Part shown: positions 42,433 through 50,362 of the stretch, piece by piece
Numbering within the stretch: the stretch's first letter is position 1
How the letters are laid out: every line of letters starts with the position of its first letter
Assembly: GCA_965205535.1 (NCBI GenBank)
Contig: CBDBHH010000005.1
Location: forward strand, 3,162,001-3,226,000
Reading direction: 5' to 3'
Source of the DNA: UBA8079 sp965205535
Lineage (GTDB): Bacteria; Pseudomonadota; Alphaproteobacteria; UBA6615
DNA length: 64,000 bases
Notes under the pieces: generated by a model
Told to the model about the DNA's origin: nothing
The model's input: only the letters and a program-made list of their open reading frames with translations
Database searches by the model: none
Position numbers and translations under genes: made by a program

Positions 42433-44334
42433 CTATCTTTGCGGCTGGAATGCGTCTTCGAGTGCATTCTGGTCGATCTCAACGCCGATTTCGTTCTGCA
42501 ACGCGATGGATAGTTGCGTCACCAGGTCGTTGGCGATCTGCCCGGTCAGCGCGGCTGACATATCCTCGCGCGCCGGGTCGCTCAGATCGGCAGGCTCAAT
42601 ATCGATGAGCTTGGCAACGGCGGCACCGCTGGACAGGGGCTGCTCGACGATTTCGCCGCGGTCGGCCTCGAAGACCGATGCGATGAGTTCGGTGGAAATG
42701 GTCGATCCATCACCCGTGCGGTCGAATGCGGGCGTGCGTTCGAACCGGGCGTTGAATTCGCCGGCCAGGGTCTCGAGGTTCTCACCGCCACGAGCACGGT
42801 CCGCGATTTTCTGCGCGGTTTCTTCCGCAAGCGCCGCAACGCGATCGGCTTTCCACGCGGAGATTGCCAACTCGCGTACTTCATCCAGAGACGGGATGCG
42901 CGGGGCGACAATTTCATCAAGCCGGACCACGGCAAATCCACCGTCACGCCCCTCGATCGTTTCGGTGATGCCCGTACCGTCGATTGTAAACAGGCGCTGG
43001 ACGAGTTCGGCGGTCAAGACGCCATCGGGGTCGGCCTGCTCGGAGCGCAGATGACCGGTCTGCGCGACACCATCCACCCGGGTCCGGATCAAGTTGCTGT
43101 CGCGGGCGACTTCATCGAGAGAAGCGCCGCCCGCGAGGCCGTCCTCGACGTCGTTAAGGACGTCAAAAATCACGTCGCGTGCCTCTTCCAGTGCCAACTC
43201 GCTGCGCAATCCCTCGCGCGCCTCTTCGAACGGTATGGTGCGGCCCGGTTTGATGTCGCGGGCGCGAACGAGATGCCAGCCGAGGTCGCTTTCAACCGGC
43301 GCGCTGATCACGTTCGCGGCGAGACTGAAGGCCGCATCGGCCAGTTCGGCGACGGGCACGTCGGAAGGTCTGACGCTTCCGAGGTCGACCGGCGGCAGGC
43401 CGGAGACTTCTTCGGCGGCCTGCTCGAAGCTCTTGCCGTCCTGAATCATGGTCGCTGCGCGCTGGGCGTCTTCGCGAGACAGGAAGGTGGCCTGGGAGAT
43501 GTCGCGGATTTCGGGCTGGAAGAACTCGTTGCCCCGGACCTCATATTCCTCACGCAGATCTTCTTCAGGGATGACGATTTCCCGGGCCAGCGTCTGTGCA
43601 TCCATGCTGGCGACCGATGCCACCCTGAATTCGGGTGTCTGGAATGATTCCCTGTTGTCGTCGTAGAAACTTAACAACTGGGTGGCGTCAGGGTCGGCCA
43701 CCTGCGCGTCGGGTCGCGCCGGCACGATGACGAGCTCGGCGACCCGCCGCTCACCGCGGCGCTTGAAAATGGCATCCGTGAGCGGTGCCGGCGCGGCGAC
43801 GGCGTTGCGGATGGTGTCGATATACTGGGTCCGCAGGAGATCCATGCGCACCTGGTTGACGAACTGGTCTTCCGTTTGGTTGTTGTGCAGCAGGAAACGC
43901 TCAAACTGGGCGCGCTCGAAACGCCCGCTTTGGCCCTGGAACTGGGGCAGGGCCCGAATGGCGGTTGCGGCGGCATCGAGCGATGTCGTGACGCCGAGTT
44001 GCTGGGCGGCCTGATCAAACAGGGTACGGGTGACAAGCTGGGCGATGGCCTGATCGAGGAGGCCTGCCTGAATGGCTGACTGGGTGTCGAGCTGTTGCCC
44101 GGTGAATTGCGCGGCCCGCTGAATTTGATCGTTAAACTCGCGGCCGACCTGGTGGACCGTGAAATTCGTGTCACCAACCTCGACGACCGAAGCCGATCCG
44201 GAATGCGCGCCACCGCCATGTCCCCCGCCGCCGCCGAAGTCGGTTCCGAAGAACAGAACGAAGGTCAGGGCGAGCGCCCCGAGGATGACTTTCATCACCC
44301 AACTTTTGGAGCTATTTCTCAGTGCTTCGAGCAT
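42433..44334 (-). CDS. ppiD: Membrane-anchored periplasmic peptidyl-prolyl isomerase (PpiD/SurA-like)
   Basis: Folding factor at the periplasmic face of the inner membrane. The 633-residue protein begins MLEALRNSSKSW, then one membrane segment (about residues 13-31), a SurA-N-like helical domain (about 45-165), a parvulin-type domain (about 225-370, ending GWHLVRARDIKPG), and a long helical C terminus. The organisation matches PpiD. The frame extends 26 residues further upstream, but ATG 44334 gives the standard start. A promoter lies at 44384-44412. trpE follows after 10 bases, an order often seen in this bacterial group. Confidence 0.92.
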   Translation of the reverse strand: MLEALRNSSKSWVMKVILGALALTFVLFFGTDFGGGGGHGGGAHSGSASVVEVGDTNFTVHQVGREFNDQIQRAAQFTGQQLDTQSAIQAGLLDQAIAQLVTRTLFDQAAQQLGVTTSLDAAATAIRALPQFQGQSGRFERAQFERFLLHNNQTEDQFVNQVRMDLLRTQYIDTIRNAVAAPAPLTDAIFKRRGERRVAELVIVPARPDAQVADPDATQLLSFYDDNRESFQTPEFRVASVASMDAQTLAREIVIPEEDLREEYEVRGNEFFQPEIRDISQATFLSREDAQRAATMIQDGKSFEQAAEEVSGLPPVDLGSVRPSDVPVAELADAAFSLAANVISAPVESDLGWHLVRARDIKPGRTIPFEEAREGLRSELALEEARDVIFDVLNDVEDGLAGGASLDEVARDSNLIRTRVDGVAQTGHLRSEQADPDGVLTAELVQRLFTIDGTGITETIEGRDGGFAVVRLDEIVAPRIPSLDEVRELAISAWKADRVAALAEETAQKIADRARGGENLETLAGEFNARFERTPAFDRTGDGSTISTELIASVFEADRGEIVEQPLSSGAAVAKLIDIEPADLSDPAREDMSAALTGQIANDLVTQLSIALQNEIGVEIDQNALEDAFQPQR

Positions 44335-44383
44335 TATGTTGTCACCAGTTGGTTCGGGTCCGCAGCCCGGCTGCGGGCGGCGC

Positions 44384-44412
44384 ATGATAGTGATCGCGAT
44401 CCGGTGTCTCAA
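44384..44412 (-). promoter_or_regulatory. Probable ppiD-trpE promoter
   Basis: TTGAGA (44407-44412) and TATCAT (44384-44389) on the minus strand with a 17-base spacer, 50 bases before ppiD. A 6-bp hairpin, CCGCAG/CTGCGG (44360-44376), lies in the leader. Confidence 0.5.
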
Positions 44413-44532
44413 GCACCGTACCCGACCTTTTACGAAGGCCCGGTTGGCGGCACGTTCGCCGCTATGCTAGAGCACCTTCAGGCCGATGTAGTGGCCTGCT
44501 AACGCAATGAAAAGCAACAATTTGGTGAAGAT

Positions 44533-45288
44533 ATGGCCGCGCTAAAGAAACTGATCGCCGGAAACTGGAAAATGAACATGCTGGCATCGGAAGGGGTCGG
44601 GCTGGCGCGCGATATCGGCGCGCGGGCCCAGCACGTGTCCTGCGATCTTCTGGTTTGTCCACCTGCAACGATCCTGCGCCCTGTTGCCGAGGCGCTGGCG
44701 AATACGGTTGTTGCGGCCGGGGGACAGGATTGTCATGAGGCAAACTCCGGTGCGTTCACCGGTGAAGTGTCAGCCGCGATGGTGGGGGATGCAGGCGCGA
44801 ACCATGTGATCCTCGGTCATTCAGAGCGGCGGCATGGGCTGGGCGAGACCGACGCGCGTGTGCGCACCAAAACACAAGCGGCGCATGCGGCGGGGCTCGT
44901 TGCCATTGTCTGTATCGGAGAGACCGAGGCGGAGCGCGACGCGGGACAGACGCTCGACGTTCTGAGTACGCAATTGGCCGGCTCTCTGCCCGAAACCGGC
45001 GTTACCGGCACAAATACCGTGGTCGCCTATGAGCCGGTCTGGGCGATCGGGACCGGCCGAACCCCGACCCTGGACGAGGTGGAAGCCGCGCATGGCCATA
45101 CTCGTGCCACCCTTGAATCCGCGCTCGGGGCCGAGGCAGGGTCCGTCCGCTTGCTGTATGGAGGCTCTATGAAACCCGAGAACGCGGAATCGCTTCTGGC
45201 CGTAGCGAACGTCGATGGCGGCCTGATTGGAGGGGCGAGCCTGGACGCCGAAAGCTTCCTTGCGATCGCCCATGCTGCCGGGTCGTGA
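44533..45288 (+). CDS. tpiA: Triosephosphate isomerase
   Basis: Interconverts dihydroxyacetone phosphate and glyceraldehyde 3-phosphate. The 251-residue barrel shows Lys13 in GNWKMN, His96 in ILGHSERR, the catalytic Glu in VAYEPVWAIGTG (loop 6 follows) and the phosphate-binding LYGGSMKPEN and GLIGGASLD. It diverges from ppiD with a 198-base gap and is followed by secG after 113 bases, with a strong hairpin between. Confidence 0.97.
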   Translation: MAALKKLIAGNWKMNMLASEGVGLARDIGARAQHVSCDLLVCPPATILRPVAEALANTVVAAGGQDCHEANSGAFTGEVSAAMVGDAGANHVILGHSERRHGLGETDARVRTKTQAAHAAGLVAIVCIGETEAERDAGQTLDVLSTQLAGSLPETGVTGTNTVVAYEPVWAIGTGRTPTLDEVEAAHGHTRATLESALGAEAGSVRLLYGGSMKPENAESLLAVANVDGGLIGGASLDAESFLAIAHAAGS

Positions 45289-45351
45289 GCTTTTGACTGG
45301 ATTGGGACTGGAATTGCGGCGCACAACCGACTAAATACCCGCCAAGCAGTT

Positions 45352-45381
45352 GCGGTGCGGCGAAACGTCGGCACCGCCTTT
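45352..45381 (+). terminator. Hairpin between tpiA and secG (terminator or attenuator)
   Basis: GCGGTGC (45352-45358) pairs with GCACCGC (45371-45377), with an inner CGA-AACG-TCG, followed by CTTT. It ends about 20 bases before secG, so it may be a partial terminator or control secG. Confidence 0.45.
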
Positions 45382-45401
45382 ACGAGAATCGGCCGAGAAT
45401 T

Positions 45402-45752
45402 ATGGAAACCATCATACTGGTCATTCACATGCTGATTGGTGTTGCGCTCGTGGGCGTGGTGCTGATGCAGAAGTCCGAAGGCGGCCTCGGCGGCCTTGGC
45501 GGCGGCGGTGCCAGTGGCGGCATGGGCGGCCTGCTGGGCAACCGTCAGACTGCCAACCTGTTGACCCGCTCCACCGGGCTGTTGGCGTTTGCCTTCATGG
45601 TCACCAGCATCGGCCTGGCTATTCTTGCGAACGACGGCGGCAGCACCGGTTCGATCATCAATGAAGCGCCGCCGGCACATGGCGGTGCGATGACCCCGGC
45701 ACCGGCCGAGCCGGCGGTGCCGACGGCGCCATCGGTCCCGACGTCCGAGTAG
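45402..45752 (+). CDS. secG: Preprotein translocase subunit SecG
   Basis: Accessory subunit of the SecYEG channel. The 116-residue protein has two membrane segments (about residues 2-22 and 56-76), separated by the typical Gly-rich loop (GGLGGLGGGGASGGMGGLLG) and the RQTANLLTRST motif before the second segment. The C-terminal tail is Ala- and Pro-rich. It is followed by a strong terminator, so it ends its transcript. Confidence 0.95.
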   Translation: METIILVIHMLIGVALVGVVLMQKSEGGLGGLGGGGASGGMGGLLGNRQTANLLTRSTGLLAFAFMVTSIGLAILANDGGSTGSIINEAPPAHGGAMTPAPAEPAVPTAPSVPTSE

Positions 45753-45780
45753 ATGGCGCGGCGTCCCGAGTCGAATTCAA

Positions 45781-45805
45781 AAGGCGGCTTTCGAGCCGCC
45801 TTTTT
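45781..45805 (+). terminator. Intrinsic terminator after secG
   Basis: AAGGCGGCT (45781-45789), a TTCG tetraloop, AGCCGCCTT (45794-45802), then T. A textbook rho-independent terminator. Confidence 0.92.
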
Positions 45806-45892
45806 CTCTGCCAAATGCCGGTATCTCAACAGCTTGCTGACTGTGGATGAATCCCCTTTGGCGGGCCGCGATCAATTGAGTACAACGTAACC

Positions 45893-47524
45893 ATGGCGAC
45901 ACGGTTTATTTTCATCACGGGTGGTGTCGTTTCCTCTCTGGGTAAGGGGCTCGCGTCTGCGGCTCTGGGTGCGCTGTTGCAGGCACGTGGTTACAGCGTG
46001 CGCGTCCGCAAACTGGACCCTTATCTGAACGTTGATCCGGGTACGATGAGCCCTTTCGAGCATGGCGAGGTCTACGTCACCGATGACGGGGCCGAGACCG
46101 ATCTCGATCTTGGGCACTATGAGCGGTTCACAGGGGTAGCGGCGACCCAGTCCGACAACGTCACGACGGGACGGATCTATTCCGATGTGCTCGGTCGCGA
46201 GCGCCGCGGTGACTATCTGGGCGGCACGGTTCAGGTCATCCCCCACGTCACCGACGCGATCAAGAAATTCGTGACGGCTGATTTGCATGGCGAGGATTTC
46301 GTGATCTGCGAGATCGGCGGCACGGTCGGCGATATCGAGAGCCTGCCGTTCCTCGAAGCCATCCGGCAGCTCGGCAACGAGCTCGGCTCGGAGCGGGCGA
46401 TGTTCGTCCATCTGACACTGGTGCCGTATCTGTCGGCATCGGGCGAGCTCAAGACCAAGCCCACCCAGCATTCGGTGATGGAACTGCAGCGCGTCGGTAT
46501 CCGGCCCGACGTCCTCCTGTGCCGCTGTGACCGGCCGATTCCCGATGGTGAACGCAACAAGATCGCGTTGTTCTGTAACATTCGCCCCGAGGCCGTGATA
46601 CCGGGCCTGGACATCGACACGATCTATCAGGTGCCGATCGAATATCACGAGGAAGGGTTCGACAGCCAGGTCCTCAGTCATTTCAAGATCGAACCCGGTG
46701 AACGGCCGAATCTGGACACCTGGCGCGAGATCGTCGGGCGTATTCGTGAGCCCGACGGCGAAGTGAACATCGCGGTTGTTGGCAAGTACACAGACCTTCC
46801 CGATGCCTATAAGTCCCTGTCGGAGGCACTGGCGCATGGTGGTATTGCCAATCATGCGCGGGTCAATCTCGACTGGATTGCGTCTGAATTGTTCGACACC
46901 GAAGACACCGTCGAGCATTTGAACGGGGTCCACGGAATACTGGTGCCTGGCGGGTTCGGCGAACGCGGCGCGGAGGGAAAGATCCGGGCCGTTCAGTTCG
47001 CGCGGGAGCACAATGTGCCCTATTTCGGTATCTGCTTCGGCATGCAGATGGCCGTGATCGAGGCCGCACGTAATCTCGCGGGTCTTTCGGGTGCGGGCTC
47101 AACGGAATTCGGCCCCTGCGGCGATCCCGTCGTCGGCCTGATGACGGAGTGGCAGCGCGGCGACGAGACCGAACAGCGCGCGGCGGGCGACAATATGGGG
47201 GGCACGATGCGGCTGGGCGCCTATCCCGCGGCGTTGGGCGAGCGCACGCATATTGCCGAGATTTATGGCCTGAACGAGATCGCCGAACGCCACCGGCATC
47301 GTTACGAGGTGAATATCAACTACCGCGATGTCCTGGAAAAAGCCGGCATGACATTCTCGGGCACGTCTCCGGACGGCCTGTTGCCCGAGACCATCGAACT
47401 GGAAGACCATCCGTGGTTTATCGGCGTCCAGTTCCATCCGGAGCTTAAATCCAAACCGTTCGAGCCGCATCCGCTGTTCAAATCCTTTGTGGCGGCGGCC
47501 CTTGACCAATCCCGGCTGGTCTGA
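45893..47524 (+). CDS. pyrG: CTP synthase
   Basis: Converts UTP to CTP using glutamine. The 543-residue protein has the N-terminal synthase domain (FIFITGGVVSSLGKGL with the ATP loop, then KLDPYLNVDPGTMSP, EVYVTDDGAETDLDLGHYERF) and the C-terminal glutaminase domain with the nucleophile Cys in FGICFGMQ and the HPE-type dyad in GVQFHPELKS. It starts after the secG terminator, so it has its own promoter, which I could not place with confidence in the 87-base gap. kdsA follows after 3 bases. Confidence 0.98.
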   Translation: MATRFIFITGGVVSSLGKGLASAALGALLQARGYSVRVRKLDPYLNVDPGTMSPFEHGEVYVTDDGAETDLDLGHYERFTGVAATQSDNVTTGRIYSDVLGRERRGDYLGGTVQVIPHVTDAIKKFVTADLHGEDFVICEIGGTVGDIESLPFLEAIRQLGNELGSERAMFVHLTLVPYLSASGELKTKPTQHSVMELQRVGIRPDVLLCRCDRPIPDGERNKIALFCNIRPEAVIPGLDIDTIYQVPIEYHEEGFDSQVLSHFKIEPGERPNLDTWREIVGRIREPDGEVNIAVVGKYTDLPDAYKSLSEALAHGGIANHARVNLDWIASELFDTEDTVEHLNGVHGILVPGGFGERGAEGKIRAVQFAREHNVPYFGICFGMQMAVIEAARNLAGLSGAGSTEFGPCGDPVVGLMTEWQRGDETEQRAAGDNMGGTMRLGAYPAALGERTHIAEIYGLNEIAERHRHRYEVNINYRDVLEKAGMTFSGTSPDGLLPETIELEDHPWFIGVQFHPELKSKPFEPHPLFKSFVAAALDQSRLV

Positions 47525-47527
47525 GTG

Positions 47528-48376
47528 ATGGCTGAAACGCGGCATGTTCGTGTCGGTGACGTGACCCTCGGTGGTGATCTGCCGCTGACCCTTATTGCCG
47601 GACCCTGTCAGCTGGAATCCCGCGAACACGGGCTGGAAATGAGTGCCGCGCTCAAGGAAATGGCGGACCGGCTCGGCATCGGCCTGATTTACAAGACCAG
47701 CTTCGACAAGGCGAACCGGACCTCCATCAAGACGGCCCGTGGGCTCGGGATCGAACAGAGTCTGCCGATCATGGCCGAGATCCGCGAAACGACCGGCCTG
47801 CCGATCCTGACCGACGTCCATGACCCGAGCCATTGTGCCCAGGTCGGGGAAGTTGCCGATGTTCTGCAGATACCTGCCTTTCTGTGTCGCCAGACGGACC
47901 TGGTGGTGGCCGCAGCGGAAACCGGTCGGGCGCTGCACATCAAGAAGGGCCAGTTTCTCGCACCCTGGGACATGAAGAACGTTGTTACCAAGGCTTTCGA
48001 GGCCGGCAATGAAAACGTCATGGTCTGTGAGCGTGGCGCCAGCTTCGGGTACAACACATTGGTCGCCGATATGCGTTCGCTGCCGATCATGGCGGCGCAG
48101 ACCGGATGCCCGGTAATTTTCGATGCGACCCATTCGGTACAGCAGCCGGGAGGGCAGGGGGCGACCAGTGGCGGCCAGCGCGAGTTTGCCCCCGTATTGG
48201 CGCGGGCGGCCGTTGCGATTGGCGTCGCCGGGGTGTTCCTGGAAACCCATGAGGACCCGGACAATGCACCCAGTGACGGCCCGAATATGATTCATCTTCG
48301 CGATCTGCCGGGAATTGTCGAAACGCTGCTCGAAATCGACCGTATCGCCAAGGCCAGCCCGGTTTCGATTACCTGA
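47528..48376 (+). CDS. kdsA: 3-deoxy-8-phosphooctulonate (KDO-8-P) synthase
   Basis: Makes KDO-8-phosphate, the precursor of the inner-core sugar of lipopolysaccharide, from phosphoenolpyruvate and arabinose 5-phosphate. The 282-residue barrel shows IAGPCQLES, KTSFDKANRTS, and DATHSVQQPGG. The Asn in KANRTS is the residue that marks the metal-independent class (metal-dependent forms have Cys). It supports LPS made with the lpx enzymes encoded at 22-27 kb. ATG 47528 is chosen over the GTG one codon before. Confidence 0.96.
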   Translation: MAETRHVRVGDVTLGGDLPLTLIAGPCQLESREHGLEMSAALKEMADRLGIGLIYKTSFDKANRTSIKTARGLGIEQSLPIMAEIRETTGLPILTDVHDPSHCAQVGEVADVLQIPAFLCRQTDLVVAAAETGRALHIKKGQFLAPWDMKNVVTKAFEAGNENVMVCERGASFGYNTLVADMRSLPIMAAQTGCPVIFDATHSVQQPGGQGATSGGQREFAPVLARAAVAIGVAGVFLETHEDPDNAPSDGPNMIHLRDLPGIVETLLEIDRIAKASPVSIT

Positions 48377-48404
48377 TTCAACCAGCAACCAAACGGAATT
48401 CACG

Positions 48405-49679
48405 ATGAGCGCCATCGTCAATGTTATCGGCCGCGAGATTTTCGACAGCCGCGGAAATCCAACCGTCGAAGTAGACGTCACTCTCGAGAGCGGCGCATTC
48501 GGCCGCGCGGGTGTGCCGTCCGGCGCCTCTACCGGCGCACACGAGGCTGCAGAGCGGCGCGATGGTAATCCGGCTCGTTATGGCGGCAAGGGCGTGCTGG
48601 GTGCCGTCGAGGCCGTCAACACGGAGCTTTTTGAAGCATTGTCGGGGCTCGACGCCGATGAACAGGAACATATCGATCAATTGATGCGCGACCTCGACGG
48701 CACGGAGAACAAGGGCCGTCTCGGGGCAAACGCGATCCTTGGTGTATCCCTGGCTGTGGCGAAGGCGGCGGCTGAAGATGCCGGCTTGCCCCTCTATCGC
48801 TATGTCGGTGGCAGCCATGCCCGCACGATGCCGGTACCGATGATGAATATCGTGAATGGCGGCGCTCATGCCGACAATCCGATCGATATTCAGGAGTTCA
48901 TGATCATGCCGGTCGGTGCGAACGATATGGCCGACGCGGTGCGGGTAGGTTCCGAGATATTTCAAACACTTAAGAAGCAACTCTCCGATGCAGGGCACGG
49001 TACCAATGTAGGCGACGAGGGCGGGTTTGCACCGAACTTGCAGAGCGCCGACGAAGCGCTTGGATTTATTTGTAAATCCATCGAGGTCGCCGGCTACAAA
49101 CCTGGCGACGACGTGGTGCTGGCGCTGGATTCGGCCTCGACCGAATTCTACGCCGATGGCGCCTACGATTTGGCGGGCGAGGGCAAGTCGCTGGATTCGG
49201 CCGCGATGGTCGAATACCTGGCAGATCTATGTGCGCGCTACCCGATCACGTCCATCGAGGACGGCATGGCGGAAGACGACTGGGACGGCTGGGTCGCGCT
49301 GACCGAGGCGATCGGCGACAAGGTCCAGTTGGTCGGCGACGATTTGTTTGTCACCAACCCGACGCGCCTTCGCGACGGGATTGCGAAAGGCGCGGCGAAC
49401 TCGATCCTCATCAAGGTCAACCAGATCGGCACATTGTCGGAAACCCTGGATGCGGTCGAGACGGCCCACAAGGCGTCATATACGTCGGTGATGTCGCACC
49501 GTTCGGGTGAGACGGAAGACGCAACGATTGCCGATCTCGCGGTGGCCACCAACTGCGGCCAGATCAAGACCGGTTCCCTGAGCCGTTCGGACCGGCTGGC
49601 CAAGTATAATCAGCTGATACGGATTGAAGAGGCACTGGGCCCGGCGGCCAGCTATGCCGGGCGTTCGATCCTGCGTTAG
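48405..49679 (+). CDS. eno: Enolase
   Basis: Converts 2-phosphoglycerate to phosphoenolpyruvate. The 424-residue protein shows REIFDSRGNPTVEVDV at the start, the acid-base Glu region GDEGGFAPN, the metal-binding DSASTEF and SIEDGMAEDDWDGW, the catalytic Lys in LIKVNQIGT, and the signature SHRSGETEDATIADLAV. ATG 48405 is the family start; the frame continues upstream without family sequence. It supplies the phosphoenolpyruvate that KdsA uses, and lies 28 bases after kdsA. Confidence 0.98.
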   Translation: MSAIVNVIGREIFDSRGNPTVEVDVTLESGAFGRAGVPSGASTGAHEAAERRDGNPARYGGKGVLGAVEAVNTELFEALSGLDADEQEHIDQLMRDLDGTENKGRLGANAILGVSLAVAKAAAEDAGLPLYRYVGGSHARTMPVPMMNIVNGGAHADNPIDIQEFMIMPVGANDMADAVRVGSEIFQTLKKQLSDAGHGTNVGDEGGFAPNLQSADEALGFICKSIEVAGYKPGDDVVLALDSASTEFYADGAYDLAGEGKSLDSAAMVEYLADLCARYPITSIEDGMAEDDWDGWVALTEAIGDKVQLVGDDLFVTNPTRLRDGIAKGAANSILIKVNQIGTLSETLDAVETAHKASYTSVMSHRSGETEDATIADLAVATNCGQIKTGSLSRSDRLAKYNQLIRIEEALGPAASYAGRSILR

Positions 49680-49716
49680 AACGTTTTCGAACACTTCGTC
49701 CCGGTGATTCTGCATG

Positions 49717-49826
49717 GGGCGATGAGTCCAAAACGAGAACTCTGAGTCACTTTTGCAACAGATGGCTCATTCTGCGCAAAGAATTGAATATTAAGAACAA
49801 TCCAGAGTTGACGCTGCGACTCGCCC
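49717..49826 (+). other. Candidate structured RNA between eno and ftsB
   Basis: The 164-base eno-ftsB gap is A/T-rich and can fold into a branched structure. P1: GGGCGA-(TGA)-GTC (49717-49728) with GACTCGCCC (49818-49826). P2: AACTCTG (49738-49744) with CAGAGTT (49803-49809). P3: TTTGC-AA-CAGA (49752-49762) with TCTG-C-GCAAA (49771-49780). P4: ATTG (49783-49786) with CAAT (49798-49801). A TTGACG at 49808-49813 could instead be an ftsB -35. No known riboswitch or small RNA is recognised. Confidence 0.4.
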
Positions 49827-49843
49827 TGTGATTCGTTGAGGTC

Positions 49844-50152
49844 ATGGCAGTTCTCGACGAAATACGAATTCGCGCCCGAAGCGCCTTGTGGCCCATCATC
49901 GGCGCGCTCCTGCTCGCCTACTTCTCCTACCATATGGTCCAGGGCGACCACGGGCTGCTGTCACTGCTGCAGCTCCGGGCAAAGGTCGAGCAGGCCCAGA
50001 CATTGCATGCCTCCGTTCGAGCCGAGCGATTGGAACTCGATGCGCGAGTGGCCCTGCTGCGTCCCGATAATCTCGATCCCGATATGCTGGAAGAGCGGGC
50101 CAGGGTGATGCTCAACTTTGCCCACCCGAACGAGATCGTCATCCTCGAGTAG
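49844..50152 (+). CDS. ftsB: FtsB/DivIC family cell-division protein
   Basis: Septum-formation initiator of the FtsB/DivIC family, which links FtsL and FtsQ in the divisome. The 102-residue protein has one membrane segment (about residues 14-31), then a coiled-coil region (about 38-75: LQLRAKVEQAQTLHASVRAE) and the typical end LDPDMLEERARVMLNFAHPNEIVIL. The location between eno and pdhA is a common alphaproteobacterial order. The gap before it holds a candidate structured RNA. Confidence 0.93.
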   Translation: MAVLDEIRIRARSALWPIIGALLLAYFSYHMVQGDHGLLSLLQLRAKVEQAQTLHASVRAERLELDARVALLRPDNLDPDMLEERARVMLNFAHPNEIVILE

Positions 50153-50161
50153 TTTCGTTCG

Positions 50162-50194
50162 CGCAATATCCGCGAAGATGATCGCGGCGTTGCG
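50162..50194 (+). terminator. Hairpin after ftsB
   Basis: CGCAA-TAT-CCGCGA (50162-50175), six-base loop, TCGCGG-CG-TTGCG (50182-50194): 11 base pairs just after the ftsB stop. The 3' flank is only partly T-rich (TTCGAATGTTTCG), so termination is likely but imperfect. Confidence 0.5.
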
Positions 50195-50228
50195 TTCGAA
50201 TGTTTCGTGGGATATTGGGTGAATTAAC

Positions 50229-50337
50229 TGATTATCAGTAAATATCGTCTTTTTCCCTGAAATTACACGTCTTTTTCCGTTTCCACACTTGTCCGCATTG
50301 GTCGTTTCGCCTACTTGTCGAAAAGGCGAAGGTCGCC
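50229..50337 (+). promoter_or_regulatory. pdhA control region with paired direct repeats
   Basis: CGTCTTTTTCC occurs exactly twice, at 50246-50256 and 50268-50278, 22 bases apart (two helical turns). A palindrome, CTGAT-T-ATCAG, lies at 50229-50239. A possible promoter follows: TTGTCC (50289-50294) and TACTTG (50312-50317), 17 bases apart. A GGCGA-AGG-TCGCC hairpin (50325-50337) lies just before the ribosome site. Together these suggest regulated transcription of the pdh genes. Confidence 0.4.
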
Positions 50338-50362
50338 GATTAATGTTGTAGGGGGGAGTGTG

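Noticed and set aside
45806..45892. Attenuator in the pyrG leader (GCCAAA...TTTGGC with small inner repeats)
   Set aside because: The inner repeats would need two-base loops, and there is no G-run with terminator as in known CTP-sensing leaders; likely chance.
49721..49740. Hammerhead-like core (GATGAGTCC) in the eno-ftsB gap
   Set aside because: The matching stem II and GAAAC core at the right spacing are missing, so it is not a hammerhead ribozyme.
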